NCBI GenBank assembly: GCA_045660745.1
Contig: JAZREJ010000051.1
Coordinates: 1 to 21,278 of the forward strand
Direction: 5' to 3'
DNA from: RGIG6353 sp045660745
GTDB taxonomy: Bacteria > Bacillota > Clostridia > Oscillospirales > SIG627
Length of the DNA: 21,278 nt
Below are positions 6,164-14,543 of the stretch, in pieces. Below the pieces are notes generated by a model. It did no database searches and had not been told where the DNA came from. It was given only the letters and a program-made list of their open reading frames with translations. The translations under genes were made by a program, and so were the position numbers. The number at the start of each line of letters is the position of its first letter. Position 1 is the stretch's first letter.

Positions 6164-7924
6164 TTATTTATTTCTTTTAGGCGAAACGTAGGCGGTCCAA
6201 TAGGTAGTATAGGTTACAAATCCCGGCTTTGAACCGCTCGGTTTTTTGATATAACGTATCTGTGTGTAGTCAACCGCTATGTTATCACCCTCTGCTGATG
6301 AGTGCTCTGCCGCAAGCTCGCACGCGAATGTGAAATCTTCTGCGGGAGGATCCTCATCCTTCCCAACACACATCAAAACGTGGCTTCCCGGATAATTCTT
6401 AGTGTGGAACCACCAATCACCTCTTTGGGAAAGCTTGGTTGTAATATAGTCGTTTTGCAGATTATTCTTTCCTACAAGCACTTCGTATCCCGAAGGAGAA
6501 GTGAAGGTCATAGGCTTCAAATTCTGCTTCTTATCGGCTGTGCGCAGTTTTTTTGCTTCACGTCGCATATAGCCCCAAATGGAAAGCTCCTCTCGAATTT
6601 CAGCGAGATCCTTTTCACTCTCTGCACGGGTCAGTGCATCAAATACCGTTGCAATATATGAAAGCTCCTTTTCAGAGGCTTCTATCTGCTTTACAAGCTC
6701 CTCTTTCGCCTTCTTCTTCCTATTATATTTCTTATAATATCGCTGAGCATTCTGTGACGGGGTGAGCTTTTCGTCAAGCTCTATCTTGACCGTCTCATAC
6801 GGCTCTTTTGAATAATCCAAAGCTTCCACAAACCTATCGCCTTTTTTGACCCTGTACATTTCCTGGGAAATCAAATCTCCGTAAAGTCTGCACTGCTCCA
6901 TATCGTCGGCATCGACAAGTTCATTTTTCTGTGCCTCTATCTTCTTTGTTAGTCTGTTTTCTGCATTTGTAAGAAGCTTTAATATATCCTGTGACCTCTG
7001 TCGGTGACGATCACTCTTATCTCTTAATGAAAAAAACTCATCAATGAGAGAAGAAACGCTCTCAGTTTTCTTAAGTTTTATTTTCTCACCGTATTGCAAA
7101 ATAGGATATACAGAGTATTCAAAAGCCGAATCCTTACCTTCTTCAAAAAGAAGTGTCGGGGCAAATTCTCCTTTTTTAAGAGCATCAAAATATTTTGCAA
7201 ACTCTTCCCAAAGCCTGTTTATTCGAGTATTCGCAATCGTCGATGAGACTTCTCCCGTTGCTCTATAGCATATTTCACGGGCAATAATCGGTGCAATTCC
7301 CGAAAAAGATGCAACAATCGCTTTATCGCAAATAGCTGATGGCTCATAAGAGGAAAGTTTTGACGCGAATTCCGTTTCGGAAACCTGTGTCGGATCAAGT
7401 TTATCCTGTAACGGAGGCATTTCATATTTTATGCCGGGTATTATACGTCTTGTAAGCGAGGAGGTTGCATCTACTGTACGAATGGCACCGAGGATCTTGA
7501 AGTCCGCATCACAAAGAATTATATTTGAGTGCTTACCCATTATCTCAGCAACAAGGAATCGCTTCGCGGCATATCCCATTTCATCTTTAGTGTCAAATTC
7601 AAGACAGCATACACGCTCAAATCCCATCTGTGATATCTTCACAAGTCTTGCACCCATAAGTTTTTTACGAAGGAGCATACAAAGTGACGGTGGGGTTGCG
7701 GGATTCTCCTTCTGAGTATCGCTTATAAGCACCCTTGCGGTGTTAGGACTTGCAGACAAAACAAAGCGGAAGCTCTCGTTATATGTGCGGAGCACTAAGT
7801 CTATCTCATCGCGCTCAGGCATATAAACCTTTTCAACCTTACTGCCCCCGCGGGAATTTGCTTCTCCGAGTATCATATTGCTTTCCTGTACAACAGCCGA
7901 AAGCATACCTGCATCAAATGCCAT
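6164..7924 (-). CDS. rqcH: RqcH, ribosome-associated quality control NFACT protein
   Basis: RqcH (Rqc2/NEMF homologue, formerly called FbpA-like fibronectin-binding protein) binds obstructed 50S subunits and recruits alanyl-tRNA to add C-terminal alanine tails that mark stalled peptides for degradation. The 586-residue product has the NFACT-N domain at about 1-250, with LLRKKLMGARL (84-94) and the IMGKHSNIIL segment, a coiled-coil middle region, and an NFACT-R domain from about 472 with GDWWFHTKNYPGSHV. The pair needed for tRNA recruitment in Bacillus, Asp-Arg, reads Glu103-Arg104 here, a conservative change. The ATG abuts the stop of the Nif3-like gene and AAGGAG lies inside that gene, so translation is coupled. 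Sharing a transcript with a Clp unfoldase gene suits a role in protein quality control. Confidence 0.93.
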   Translation of the reverse strand: MAFDAGMLSAVVQESNMILGEANSRGGSKVEKVYMPERDEIDLVLRTYNESFRFVLSASPNTARVLISDTQKENPATPPSLCMLLRKKLMGARLVKISQMGFERVCCLEFDTKDEMGYAAKRFLVAEIMGKHSNIILCDADFKILGAIRTVDATSSLTRRIIPGIKYEMPPLQDKLDPTQVSETEFASKLSSYEPSAICDKAIVASFSGIAPIIAREICYRATGEVSSTIANTRINRLWEEFAKYFDALKKGEFAPTLLFEEGKDSAFEYSVYPILQYGEKIKLKKTESVSSLIDEFFSLRDKSDRHRQRSQDILKLLTNAENRLTKKIEAQKNELVDADDMEQCRLYGDLISQEMYRVKKGDRFVEALDYSKEPYETVKIELDEKLTPSQNAQRYYKKYNRKKKAKEELVKQIEASEKELSYIATVFDALTRAESEKDLAEIREELSIWGYMRREAKKLRTADKKQNLKPMTFTSPSGYEVLVGKNNLQNDYITTKLSQRGDWWFHTKNYPGSHVLMCVGKDEDPPAEDFTFACELAAEHSSAEGDNIAVDYTQIRYIKKPSGSKPGFVTYTTYWTAYVSPKRNK

Positions 7925-8692
7925 TTATTTCTCCTTGCATACAAACACTGCGGGGTCTTCACCTCTGTATTGGGCAACCGTATCAAGTGCGATTCCCGCC
8001 TTTTCAAGAAAAGGCAGGATAGCATCAACGAATATCTTCTCCGTTCCGTAGTGACCCGCATCAATTACGGTAATTCCCGCCATTACTTCTTCTGTTACTA
8101 TCCTATGGGGTACGTCACCTGTGACAATAGCATCAATCCCCGCAAGCCGCGCAGGGGCTACAAAGTCTTTGCCACCGCCTCCGAGCACTGCTGCCTTGGA
8201 TATCATATTTCCCGCGCTGTAAAGAACAACGTCTGTGGAAAGCTTTTCACTTACCCATACGGCAAACTCCTCGGGAGAAAACCTAGCGGGAAGGTCTCCC
8301 GCACGAGCCATTGTGTCAAGAGGCACAAGATTTTCATAACAGAGCGCTGCGGCAAGGCTGTCATTCATTCCACCCTCAGAATTATCAAACCTTGTGTGAT
8401 ACGACAGAACCGAAATATTCGCCTTGATAAGTTCAAGAATAAGCTCGGTCTTGAGGCAGGTATCAAGATTTTTCAGCGGATTGAATATAAAAGGATGGTG
8501 GCTTATTATAAGGTCAGCTCCGTTTTCCTTCGCAAACTCTATAGCATCCCTTGTAACGTCAAGAGTTACCACTGTTTTATTTATTTCGCGATTCTTGTCA
8601 AGTGCAAGCATCACACCGTCGTTATCCCATTCCTCGCTGAGATTCTTTGGGATAAGCAAATCAAGATTATTTATTATATCACAAAGCTTCAT
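7925..8692 (-). CDS. Nif3-like dinuclear metal-centre protein (YqfO family)
   Basis: This family (DUF34/NIF3, YqfO in Bacillus) forms toroidal hexamers with a two-metal site; the physiological reaction is not firmly known, though GTP cyclohydrolase I type-2 and metal-insertion roles have been proposed. The 255-residue form lacks the PII-like inserted domain of longer members. Metal-ligand motifs visible are SHHPF (His65-His66), SYHTRFD (His99, Asp103) and DAGHYGTE near the C terminus. The ATG overlaps the end of trmK by 14 bases, and the trmK-nif3 pair is a conserved Firmicutes arrangement (yqfN-yqfO in Bacillus). The rqcH start follows directly after its stop. Confidence 0.93.
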   Translation of the reverse strand: MKLCDIINNLDLLIPKNLSEEWDNDGVMLALDKNREINKTVVTLDVTRDAIEFAKENGADLIISHHPFIFNPLKNLDTCLKTELILELIKANISVLSYHTRFDNSEGGMNDSLAAALCYENLVPLDTMARAGDLPARFSPEEFAVWVSEKLSTDVVLYSAGNMISKAAVLGGGGKDFVAPARLAGIDAIVTGDVPHRIVTEEVMAGITVIDAGHYGTEKIFVDAILPFLEKAGIALDTVAQYRGEDPAVFVCKEK

Positions 8693-9401
8693 TGATATTC
8701 CTCTCTACTTCACAAAGTATTTTTTTAAGTGAATCACGGATACTGCGATCGGCATCCGAGTTGATTCCGCCAAGATTTTTACCTTTTATCTTTTTTTCAA
8801 GGTCATAAAGCTTGAGCTTTATTTCCCCTGCGACAGCTTCAAGTGATTCTCTCGAAGCGTCCTTTCGAAATTTTTCCTGGCCAAGTTCTGATTCAATTGG
8901 GGTATATATGTAGTTGTTTCCCGTATAGTACGCAGAAATAACAGTATAAAAATGTCCCATATCCTCAAGGTAAACTTCGCGTTCGATATCAAAACCGTTT
9001 TCCCAAAGAAAGCGTCTTACAACCGGAATCTTCGTCATTGGCTGAAGCACAAGGTGTATATCATGCCTCTTCAAGAACGGGGAAGCAGAAATAATTTCGG
9101 CAATAAGTTCACCGCCCATTCCTGCAATAATAAACTCCTCGGCACGCGCTTCAAGCCCAACTGCCCCGTCGGCAAGAAACGTTTCGATACTGTCGGACAG
9201 CCCCTCGCGTTCTATATTTTCCTTTGCTTTTTCAAGGGGAAGCTTATTAACATCAGAGGCTATCGCGTGTGGTGTTTTACCGGATTTCACAAGTGCAATC
9301 GGTAAAAGTGCGTGATCGGTGCCGATATCCGCGACTCGTCTTCCCTCTTTTACAAGCAAGAAGGCGGCATGAAGCCGCCTTGAAAGCTTTGATTCAGGCA
9401 T
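8679..9401 (-). CDS. trmK: tRNA (adenine-22-N1)-methyltransferase
   Basis: TrmK methylates N1 of adenine 22 in the D-loop region of bacterial tRNAs with S-adenosylmethionine. The 240-residue protein has the SAM-binding motif VADIGTDHALLPIAL (23-37), a family-typical AGMGG loop at 93-97 and a coiled-coil C-terminal arm (about 180-240). Length agrees with Bacillus YqfN. The ATG at 9401 overlaps the DUF1858 gene by eight bases, and its own ribosome-binding site is weak, so translation probably depends on the upstream gene. A GC-rich hairpin lies 20 bases inside the reading frame (9361-9381). Confidence 0.93.
   Translation of the reverse strand: MPESKLSRRLHAAFLLVKEGRRVADIGTDHALLPIALVKSGKTPHAIASDVNKLPLEKAKENIEREGLSDSIETFLADGAVGLEARAEEFIIAGMGGELIAEIISASPFLKRHDIHLVLQPMTKIPVVRRFLWENGFDIEREVYLEDMGHFYTVISAYYTGNNYIYTPIESELGQEKFRKDASRESLEAVAGEIKLKLYDLEKKIKGKNLGGINSDADRSIRDSLKKILCEVERNINEAL
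9361..9381 (-). other. GC-rich 8-bp hairpin in the trmK initiation region
   Basis: Arms AAGGCGGC (9361-9368) and GCCGCCTT (9374-9381) enclose a five-base loop. The inverted repeat falls on codons 7-14 of trmK, whose ribosome-binding site is poor. It could slow ribosome entry or simply reflect the codons for Arg-Leu-His-Ala-Ala. There is no U-run, so it is not a terminator. Confidence 0.4.
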
Positions 9402-9603
9402 TCTTTTCAGAAAGATACTCGTTGATCTTTTCTACGAGTTCATCTGCATCTGTTCCGTGAACAGCACAAGCCTCTTCGATAGTTTCACCGCGTGCAGAAG
9501 GACAACCAAGACAGTGCATTCCTATTTCAAGAAAGAATTTTCCTGTTTCGCGGTCAAAGTCAAGAATGTCTCCGATAATTGTGTTACGTGTTACCTGTTC
9601 CAT
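9394..9603 (-). CDS. DUF1858 small cysteine protein
   Basis: This 69-residue protein is a stand-alone DUF1858 domain, a family often fused to or encoded with hybrid-cluster and other redox proteins in anaerobes. The motif MHCLGCPSARGETIEEAC holds Cys31, Cys34 and Cys46, as expected for a redox-active disulfide or a metal site. The biochemical role is unknown. TAAGGAG, seven bases long and five to six bases before the ATG, includes the stop codon of the pump-like gene upstream. The gene overlaps trmK by eight bases. Confidence 0.85.
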   Translation of the reverse strand: MEQVTRNTIIGDILDFDRETGKFFLEIGMHCLGCPSARGETIEEACAVHGTDADELVEKINEYLSEKNA

Positions 9604-9615
9604 TTTTGTTTCTCC

Positions 9616-12225
9616 TTATTGTTTAATATTATTAAAAACGTATTTTTTTACAAGTCGTATACCCGCCGCAAGAAGCATGGGTACCATCGACAGAGCAAGG
9701 GAAATAAGAATATTTTTCCATTCTATAACCCCCATACCGAACAGAGCCGAAAACGGTTTTGTCATAACCGTTAAGAGCGACAGTGCCAGCACTATGGGTG
9801 ATATGATGAACAATACTTTGTTTTTCAGAATTCTCGACGAGAATGAAGAATCACCCGATACCGAGAAAGCCATAAAAACAGCACTTATTGCAAGTGTTAT
9901 AAAAGATGCCGAGCGGCAAAGCGTTGAATCTGCTCCCGCAAGAAGCATAAGACGTGCACTGAAAGCAGATACAAGTCCCGATACAAGACCGCAAACAAGC
10001 GGAATCGTTATAAGATTTTGGAAATTGATATTTACGTTTTCTTCACCGAAATTAAGACGCAATTCCGTGCCTCTTACTTTTTCACAGGAAAGTACTATGG
10101 CAAGCGGTATAAAAGAAATTATCGAGTAAAGAATTATCTGCATAGGACCAAATCCAATTTCGGGAAGAAAAATCAAAAACATAAAAGCAGAAGAAGCAAG
10201 AGTAAACTGACTGTACATCAAAAACTCAAGCATATGCCTCATGTTTCTGTATACACTGCGAGCGTACTTGATACACTCCGGAAGCATATCAATTCCTTTT
10301 GTAAGCACAACGTCGGAATTTCGCACAACAGTATCGTCGCGCGCTTTTTCTGTTGTGAATGAAACGTCAGCTTCCAGTTGGAGAGGAATGTCATCAGTTG
10401 ATGAAGCGGTTGACGCCACAATATCTCCGTCAGACTTTCTGAAACGAACTATCTTTCCTTTGGTATCACTGTCAAAAGACAGAAACACCTTATACTTTTT
10501 GATATCCGCTCTGAAAAGGCCCTCGTCTATTCTGTCGAACTCTCCTCGATCTATTGCCTCGTCGCCCTCTTTCATTATTGAAAGACTGTCAGCGAATCCG
10601 AGCGATGTCGCCCTCGGCTCGTTTGTCATAAGCAATATATCAATTTTTGAGCGTTCACACATACTTACAGCCTTTGCGGCATCTGCCATTATAGAGGTAT
10701 GCAATCCGATAAACCCGATAAAGGTCGAACCTCGCGCATTCTCTATCTGCCCCGCACCTTCTTTGTACTGGATCTGCTTTAAAGAAACCGCAACAACAGC
10801 TTCGTTATCTGCGGAAATAAGTTTTGAATCCTCAAGAAGTCTGCGTCTGTCCTTTTCAAAAAAGTTTTTATCTATTCCGTCACACCGAATAAGCGCGCAA
10901 GAGCGCAAGACATACTCAGGCAGTCCGAGACTTACGAGATAAAAGTTTCCGTCAAGGAACACTATTACACGGCTAACTCCCCTATCATCGGAATATTGAA
11001 GCCGTTCAAGAAGCAAGTACTTCTCATAAAGTGCGCTTTGTGGGGTACCGAGCCTCTCTGCTGTATCGAGAAGCGATTTTTCGACACTGATATCGTTATA
11101 ATACATTCCGCCTCCGTCAACGCAGGCAATGCACGCAAGCTCAAAAAGCTTGCGCACATCCTTATCCGAAGCATTGTTGAAGCGTTTTTTATCTTCTCCG
11201 ACAATAACCGTATGAGGCTTAGGATCTGACGTGCGGAAATATTTGCTGGAATCAACGGCAATGCAGTTGATATCGCACATTCTGTCGATTGCCGACAGAT
11301 TCTTAACTGCTGCTCCCCGCTTCAAAAGAGAGGATGTGGCATACGCCATATTAAGCTCCGACAGAGTCAGTATAATATCAGGCAATACCGCGACAGACAG
11401 AGCCGTTGCGATATAAAATACAGAAAAGAGTTCCGCACCTCTCAGTATTCCCGCAATTACTGTCACGGTACAAACAAATATCCATACAAGCGATATCCTG
11501 TTTGAAATAAGAAGTGCTTTTTCAAATATTTTCGGGCGGTTATCCGACCTTACTCGCCGTACAAGCTTATTTCTCTTATCAAAGATACTGTCACCTACGT
11601 TACACACAAGTGCCGTGGCTTCTCCTGAGTTAATTACGGAGCCTGCAAAGAGAATACACTCATAATACGGACAACCTTTAGTCGACAGCACATCCTCTTG
11701 AGTAAGCTTTACTACAGGAGAAGTGTTGCCTGTAAGCTGTACTTCAAGAACACGGAGTGTCTTTTGCTCCACTACAAGTGCGTCACATGGGACAATATCC
11801 CCGCTTTTCAAAAGAAGTATATCACCGGGCACAAGGTCTGAGTAATCAACTCTTGTCCGAATCCCTTCTCTGACTACGAGGCAGTCAGCGCGCCTGTATG
11901 GACGTATCTTTTCGTCGACGTGTCTGACGTAAAGCGACGATACTATCTGAAAGGCGAAATAGAAGAACAGTATCATGGCGATACAAACCACTGCCGTTTT
12001 ATCTGCCCTGACGTCCACTGCAAAAAAAGACAGAAGGAAGAACAAAATCAGCATTACGTCGCCAAAAACGGTCTTGAACAGTTTACCTATTCCCGCTCTG
12101 TGTTTTTTTGTTTCGGGGGCAAATTCTTTTCTGTTGAGTATTACCTGACGTTCACTTAACCCCTCCGTATAGGAGGTCCGGAGAATTTCGCAAAGCTTTT
12201 CTGCGTTTATCTCAAGTAAGTTCAT
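9616..12225 (-). CDS. Catalytically degenerate P-type ATPase homologue (pseudo-pump)
   Basis: This 869-residue protein aligns from end to end with P2-type (calcium/cation) ATPases. It has a cation-ATPase N region (1-50), membrane spans near 55-70, 77-98, 243-262, 266-290, 664-689, 694-714, 738-763, 772-790, 802-823 and 837-858, an A domain (105-220) and a split P/N cytoplasmic region (310-655). The catalytic signatures are replaced. DKTGTLT reads DSSKYFR from Asp325. TGES reads TGNT (165-168). KGAPE reads LGLPE (433-437). DPPR reads LHTS (508-511). TGDH reads TNEP (534-537). TGDGVND reads TASSTDD (606-612). Asp325 and Lys589 survive. PEGL in span 4 reads PDII (282-285), and span 6 lacks the usual Asn and Asp ligands. 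Ion transport by the normal cycle is therefore unlikely; a scaffold, sensor or lipid-facing role is inference. Its ATG abuts the ClpE-like stop with no spacer, and the frame is intact. Confidence 0.88.
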   Translation of the reverse strand: MNLLEINAEKLCEILRTSYTEGLSERQVILNRKEFAPETKKHRAGIGKLFKTVFGDVMLILFFLLSFFAVDVRADKTAVVCIAMILFFYFAFQIVSSLYVRHVDEKIRPYRRADCLVVREGIRTRVDYSDLVPGDILLLKSGDIVPCDALVVEQKTLRVLEVQLTGNTSPVVKLTQEDVLSTKGCPYYECILFAGSVINSGEATALVCNVGDSIFDKRNKLVRRVRSDNRPKIFEKALLISNRISLVWIFVCTVTVIAGILRGAELFSVFYIATALSVAVLPDIILTLSELNMAYATSSLLKRGAAVKNLSAIDRMCDINCIAVDSSKYFRTSDPKPHTVIVGEDKKRFNNASDKDVRKLFELACIACVDGGGMYYNDISVEKSLLDTAERLGTPQSALYEKYLLLERLQYSDDRGVSRVIVFLDGNFYLVSLGLPEYVLRSCALIRCDGIDKNFFEKDRRRLLEDSKLISADNEAVVAVSLKQIQYKEGAGQIENARGSTFIGFIGLHTSIMADAAKAVSMCERSKIDILLMTNEPRATSLGFADSLSIMKEGDEAIDRGEFDRIDEGLFRADIKKYKVFLSFDSDTKGKIVRFRKSDGDIVASTASSTDDIPLQLEADVSFTTEKARDDTVVRNSDVVLTKGIDMLPECIKYARSVYRNMRHMLEFLMYSQFTLASSAFMFLIFLPEIGFGPMQIILYSIISFIPLAIVLSCEKVRGTELRLNFGEENVNINFQNLITIPLVCGLVSGLVSAFSARLMLLAGADSTLCRSASFITLAISAVFMAFSVSGDSSFSSRILKNKVLFIISPIVLALSLLTVMTKPFSALFGMGVIEWKNILISLALSMVPMLLAAGIRLVKKYVFNNIKQ

Positions 12226-14517
12226 TTATCTGCACTCAACCTTCAATATTCCCGCGTCAAGAGTTACATCAACGCGACAAAGTCCTTTTTCATAGGTTTT
12301 GATTATCTCTTCAGCTATCTTATCCTCAATCTCAGTCTGAATAAAGCGGGCAAGATTTCTCGCTCCATACTTTTCGGAAAACGATTTTTCTGCGATAAAG
12401 CTTGCAGCGTCATCGCTGACATTCAGTGCAATACCCTTATCAAAAAGAACTCTCGCCAGCTCGTTAAGTCTGAGCCTTGCTATCTTATTCATTTGCTCTA
12501 TGCCAAGTCTGTTAAACGTGATTATCTCATCAACACGGTTTAAAAACTCGGGACGCAGAAATTCCGAAAGCGCTTTTTCTGTACGCTCGGTATCAATCGC
12601 ATGAGAGGACGCCATGAAGCCTGTTGTATTTGTACCATTGCTTGAACCCGCATTGGTCGTCATGATAAGCACGGTGTTTTCAAAATTCACCTGTTTACCG
12701 TGAGCATCGCTTATAACTCCGTCATCAAGTATCTGAAGGAGTATATTCATAACGTCGGGATGTGCCTTCTCTATCTCGTCGAAAAGTACCACGGAATAAG
12801 GCTTACGGCGTATCTTTTCTGTAAGCTGTCCCGCATCGTCATATCCAACGTACCCTGGAGGTGAGCCGATTATTCTTGACACCGAATGCTTTTCCATAAA
12901 TTCAGACATATCAAGTCTTATTAGCGATTCGGGAGAGTCAAACAAAATATTCGCAAGAGTCTTTACAAGCTCCGTCTTACCTACTCCTGTGGGACCTGCA
13001 AAAATAAATGAAACCGGACGGCGCTTATATGAAATTCCAACGCGTGAGCGCTTGATAGCGCGAGTAACTGCATCAACAGCCTTATCCTGACCGATTATTC
13101 TCTCACGAAGCTTATCTGAAAGTGTTTCAAGCTTTTTAAAATCATTTTCGGCAATACTTCCTGCAGGGATTCCTGTCCAGACCTCTATAACGCGCGCGAG
13201 GTCCTGCTCGGTAAGAACTATCTTTTGTCTTTCAAGAGTCAGCTCGTCATACTCGTTCTGAGACTTTATCTCCTGAACCTTAACGTCTGCAATCTGTGAA
13301 TACACTTCCTCGGTAGGATCGGGCAGTGCTTCCAGTGCTTCTCGCTGATTCTTAAGCTTTTCAAGTGTTGAGGTAAGCTCTCCCATTCTGTTGATAACGT
13401 CGCTCTCAAGCGCGCGGCGCGAACATGCCTCATCAAGCAGGTCAATAGCCTTATCGGGTAAAAACCTATCCGTTATATAGCGTTCTGATAAAAGAACAGT
13501 TCTTTCAAGGATGGTTTCGGGAACGGTAATACCGTGGAACTGCTCATAATAACGCTTTATACCTTCAAGCACCTTAACCGTATCCGCAATCGAAGGTTCT
13601 TCAACCATGACAGGCTGAAAACGTCTTTCAAGAGCCGCATCCTTTTCAATATACTTACGGTATTCCGAAAGAGTGGTCGCACCTATCATCTGTATTTCGC
13701 CTCTTGAGAGTGCGGGCTTTAAAATATTAGCGGCATTCATTCCGCCCTCTGCATCGCCCGCCCCAACAATAGTGTGGACCTCATCTATAACAAGTATGAT
13801 GTTGCCAAGCTTCTTTACCTCGTCGATAAGCCCTCTCATTCGGTTTTCAAACTGTCCTCTAAACTGAGTACCCGCAACAAGAGTGGTCATGTCAAGAAGA
13901 AATACCTCTTTATCGCGAAGCTTGTAAGGAACGTTGCCGTCGGCAATCTTCTGGGCAAGTGCCTCTGCAAGAGCAGTCTTACCTACACCGGGCTCTCCGA
14001 TAAGACAAGGGTTGTTCTTTTGTCTGCGGCAAAGTATCTGTATAACTCGGTCAAGCTCCTTATCACGTCCGACAATTCGGTCGAGCTTTCCGCTCTTTGC
14101 TCTGCCTGTTATATCAATGCAAAACTGAGAGAGAAATTTTCTTTCTTTTTCTCCCTGCTTTTGCTCCTGATTCTTTTTGGCTTTAGGGCTCTTTTGGTCA
14201 TTTCCCTGTGAGCCCGCAAACAATTGACTCAGGTCAAGAGCGGGAGCTCCTTGTGCATCAAGTCCATCCTCGGTGGGAACAAGTGCATCCATTGCCCCAT
14301 CTCCCATTTCCGCAACGAGGCTTTCCATATTCTGCATCATGAGATCAAGCTCTTCTTCACTCAGTCCCGTCTGCTTTATTATCTGCTCTATAGGTCCCAC
14401 CTTCAGTTCTCTTGCACACTGAAGACAAAGTCCCATAGGCTTTGATTCGTTATTTTCAATTTTTGTTATAAATACCACTGCAGGACGCGTCTTGCAGCGT
14501 GAACACATTTGAAGCAT
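12226..14517 (-). CDS. ClpE-like AAA+ unfoldase with N-terminal zinc finger
   Basis: This 763-residue Clp/Hsp100 ATPase starts with a treble-clef type zinc finger, Cys5-X2-Cys8 and Cys31-X2-Cys34, as in ClpE and McsA, in place of the Clp N repeats. A low-complexity Gln/Lys linker (about 100-128) follows. The first AAA+ domain has Walker A GEPGVGKT (174-181), pore loop TQFRG (217-221, Phe in place of Tyr) and Walker B VIDE (243-246). A short coiled-coil middle domain spans about 375-432. The second AAA+ domain has Walker A GPTGVGKT (508-515), pore loop GYVG (555-558) and Walker B VVLFDE (576-581). Where ClpP partners carry Leu/Ile/Val-Gly-Phe it has Thr-Gly-Phe (632-634). It sits 26 bases after pgsA with AGGAAAGG before the ATG, and runs straight into the pseudo-pump gene. 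No heat-shock operator is seen. Confidence 0.9.
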   Translation of the reverse strand: MLQMCSRCKTRPAVVFITKIENNESKPMGLCLQCARELKVGPIEQIIKQTGLSEEELDLMMQNMESLVAEMGDGAMDALVPTEDGLDAQGAPALDLSQLFAGSQGNDQKSPKAKKNQEQKQGEKERKFLSQFCIDITGRAKSGKLDRIVGRDKELDRVIQILCRRQKNNPCLIGEPGVGKTALAEALAQKIADGNVPYKLRDKEVFLLDMTTLVAGTQFRGQFENRMRGLIDEVKKLGNIILVIDEVHTIVGAGDAEGGMNAANILKPALSRGEIQMIGATTLSEYRKYIEKDAALERRFQPVMVEEPSIADTVKVLEGIKRYYEQFHGITVPETILERTVLLSERYITDRFLPDKAIDLLDEACSRRALESDVINRMGELTSTLEKLKNQREALEALPDPTEEVYSQIADVKVQEIKSQNEYDELTLERQKIVLTEQDLARVIEVWTGIPAGSIAENDFKKLETLSDKLRERIIGQDKAVDAVTRAIKRSRVGISYKRRPVSFIFAGPTGVGKTELVKTLANILFDSPESLIRLDMSEFMEKHSVSRIIGSPPGYVGYDDAGQLTEKIRRKPYSVVLFDEIEKAHPDVMNILLQILDDGVISDAHGKQVNFENTVLIMTTNAGSSNGTNTTGFMASSHAIDTERTEKALSEFLRPEFLNRVDEIITFNRLGIEQMNKIARLRLNELARVLFDKGIALNVSDDAASFIAEKSFSEKYGARNLARFIQTEIEDKIAEEIIKTYEKGLCRVDVTLDAGILKVECR

Positions 14518-14543
14518 AATTACCTTTCCTTAAAAGCTTAAAG

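Noticed and set aside
7970..8695. Long open frame (241 codons) on the + strand opposite the Nif3-like gene, and similar frames opposite other genes.
   Set aside because: They are antisense to strongly conserved genes, have odd composition (Cys, Arg, Ser rich) and no ribosome-binding sites; they arise from codon bias of the real genes.
9616..12225. Reading the pump-like gene as a working calcium or magnesium P-type ATPase.
   Set aside because: The phosphorylation, dephosphorylation and nucleotide motifs are all changed; general family similarity is not enough for a transport call.
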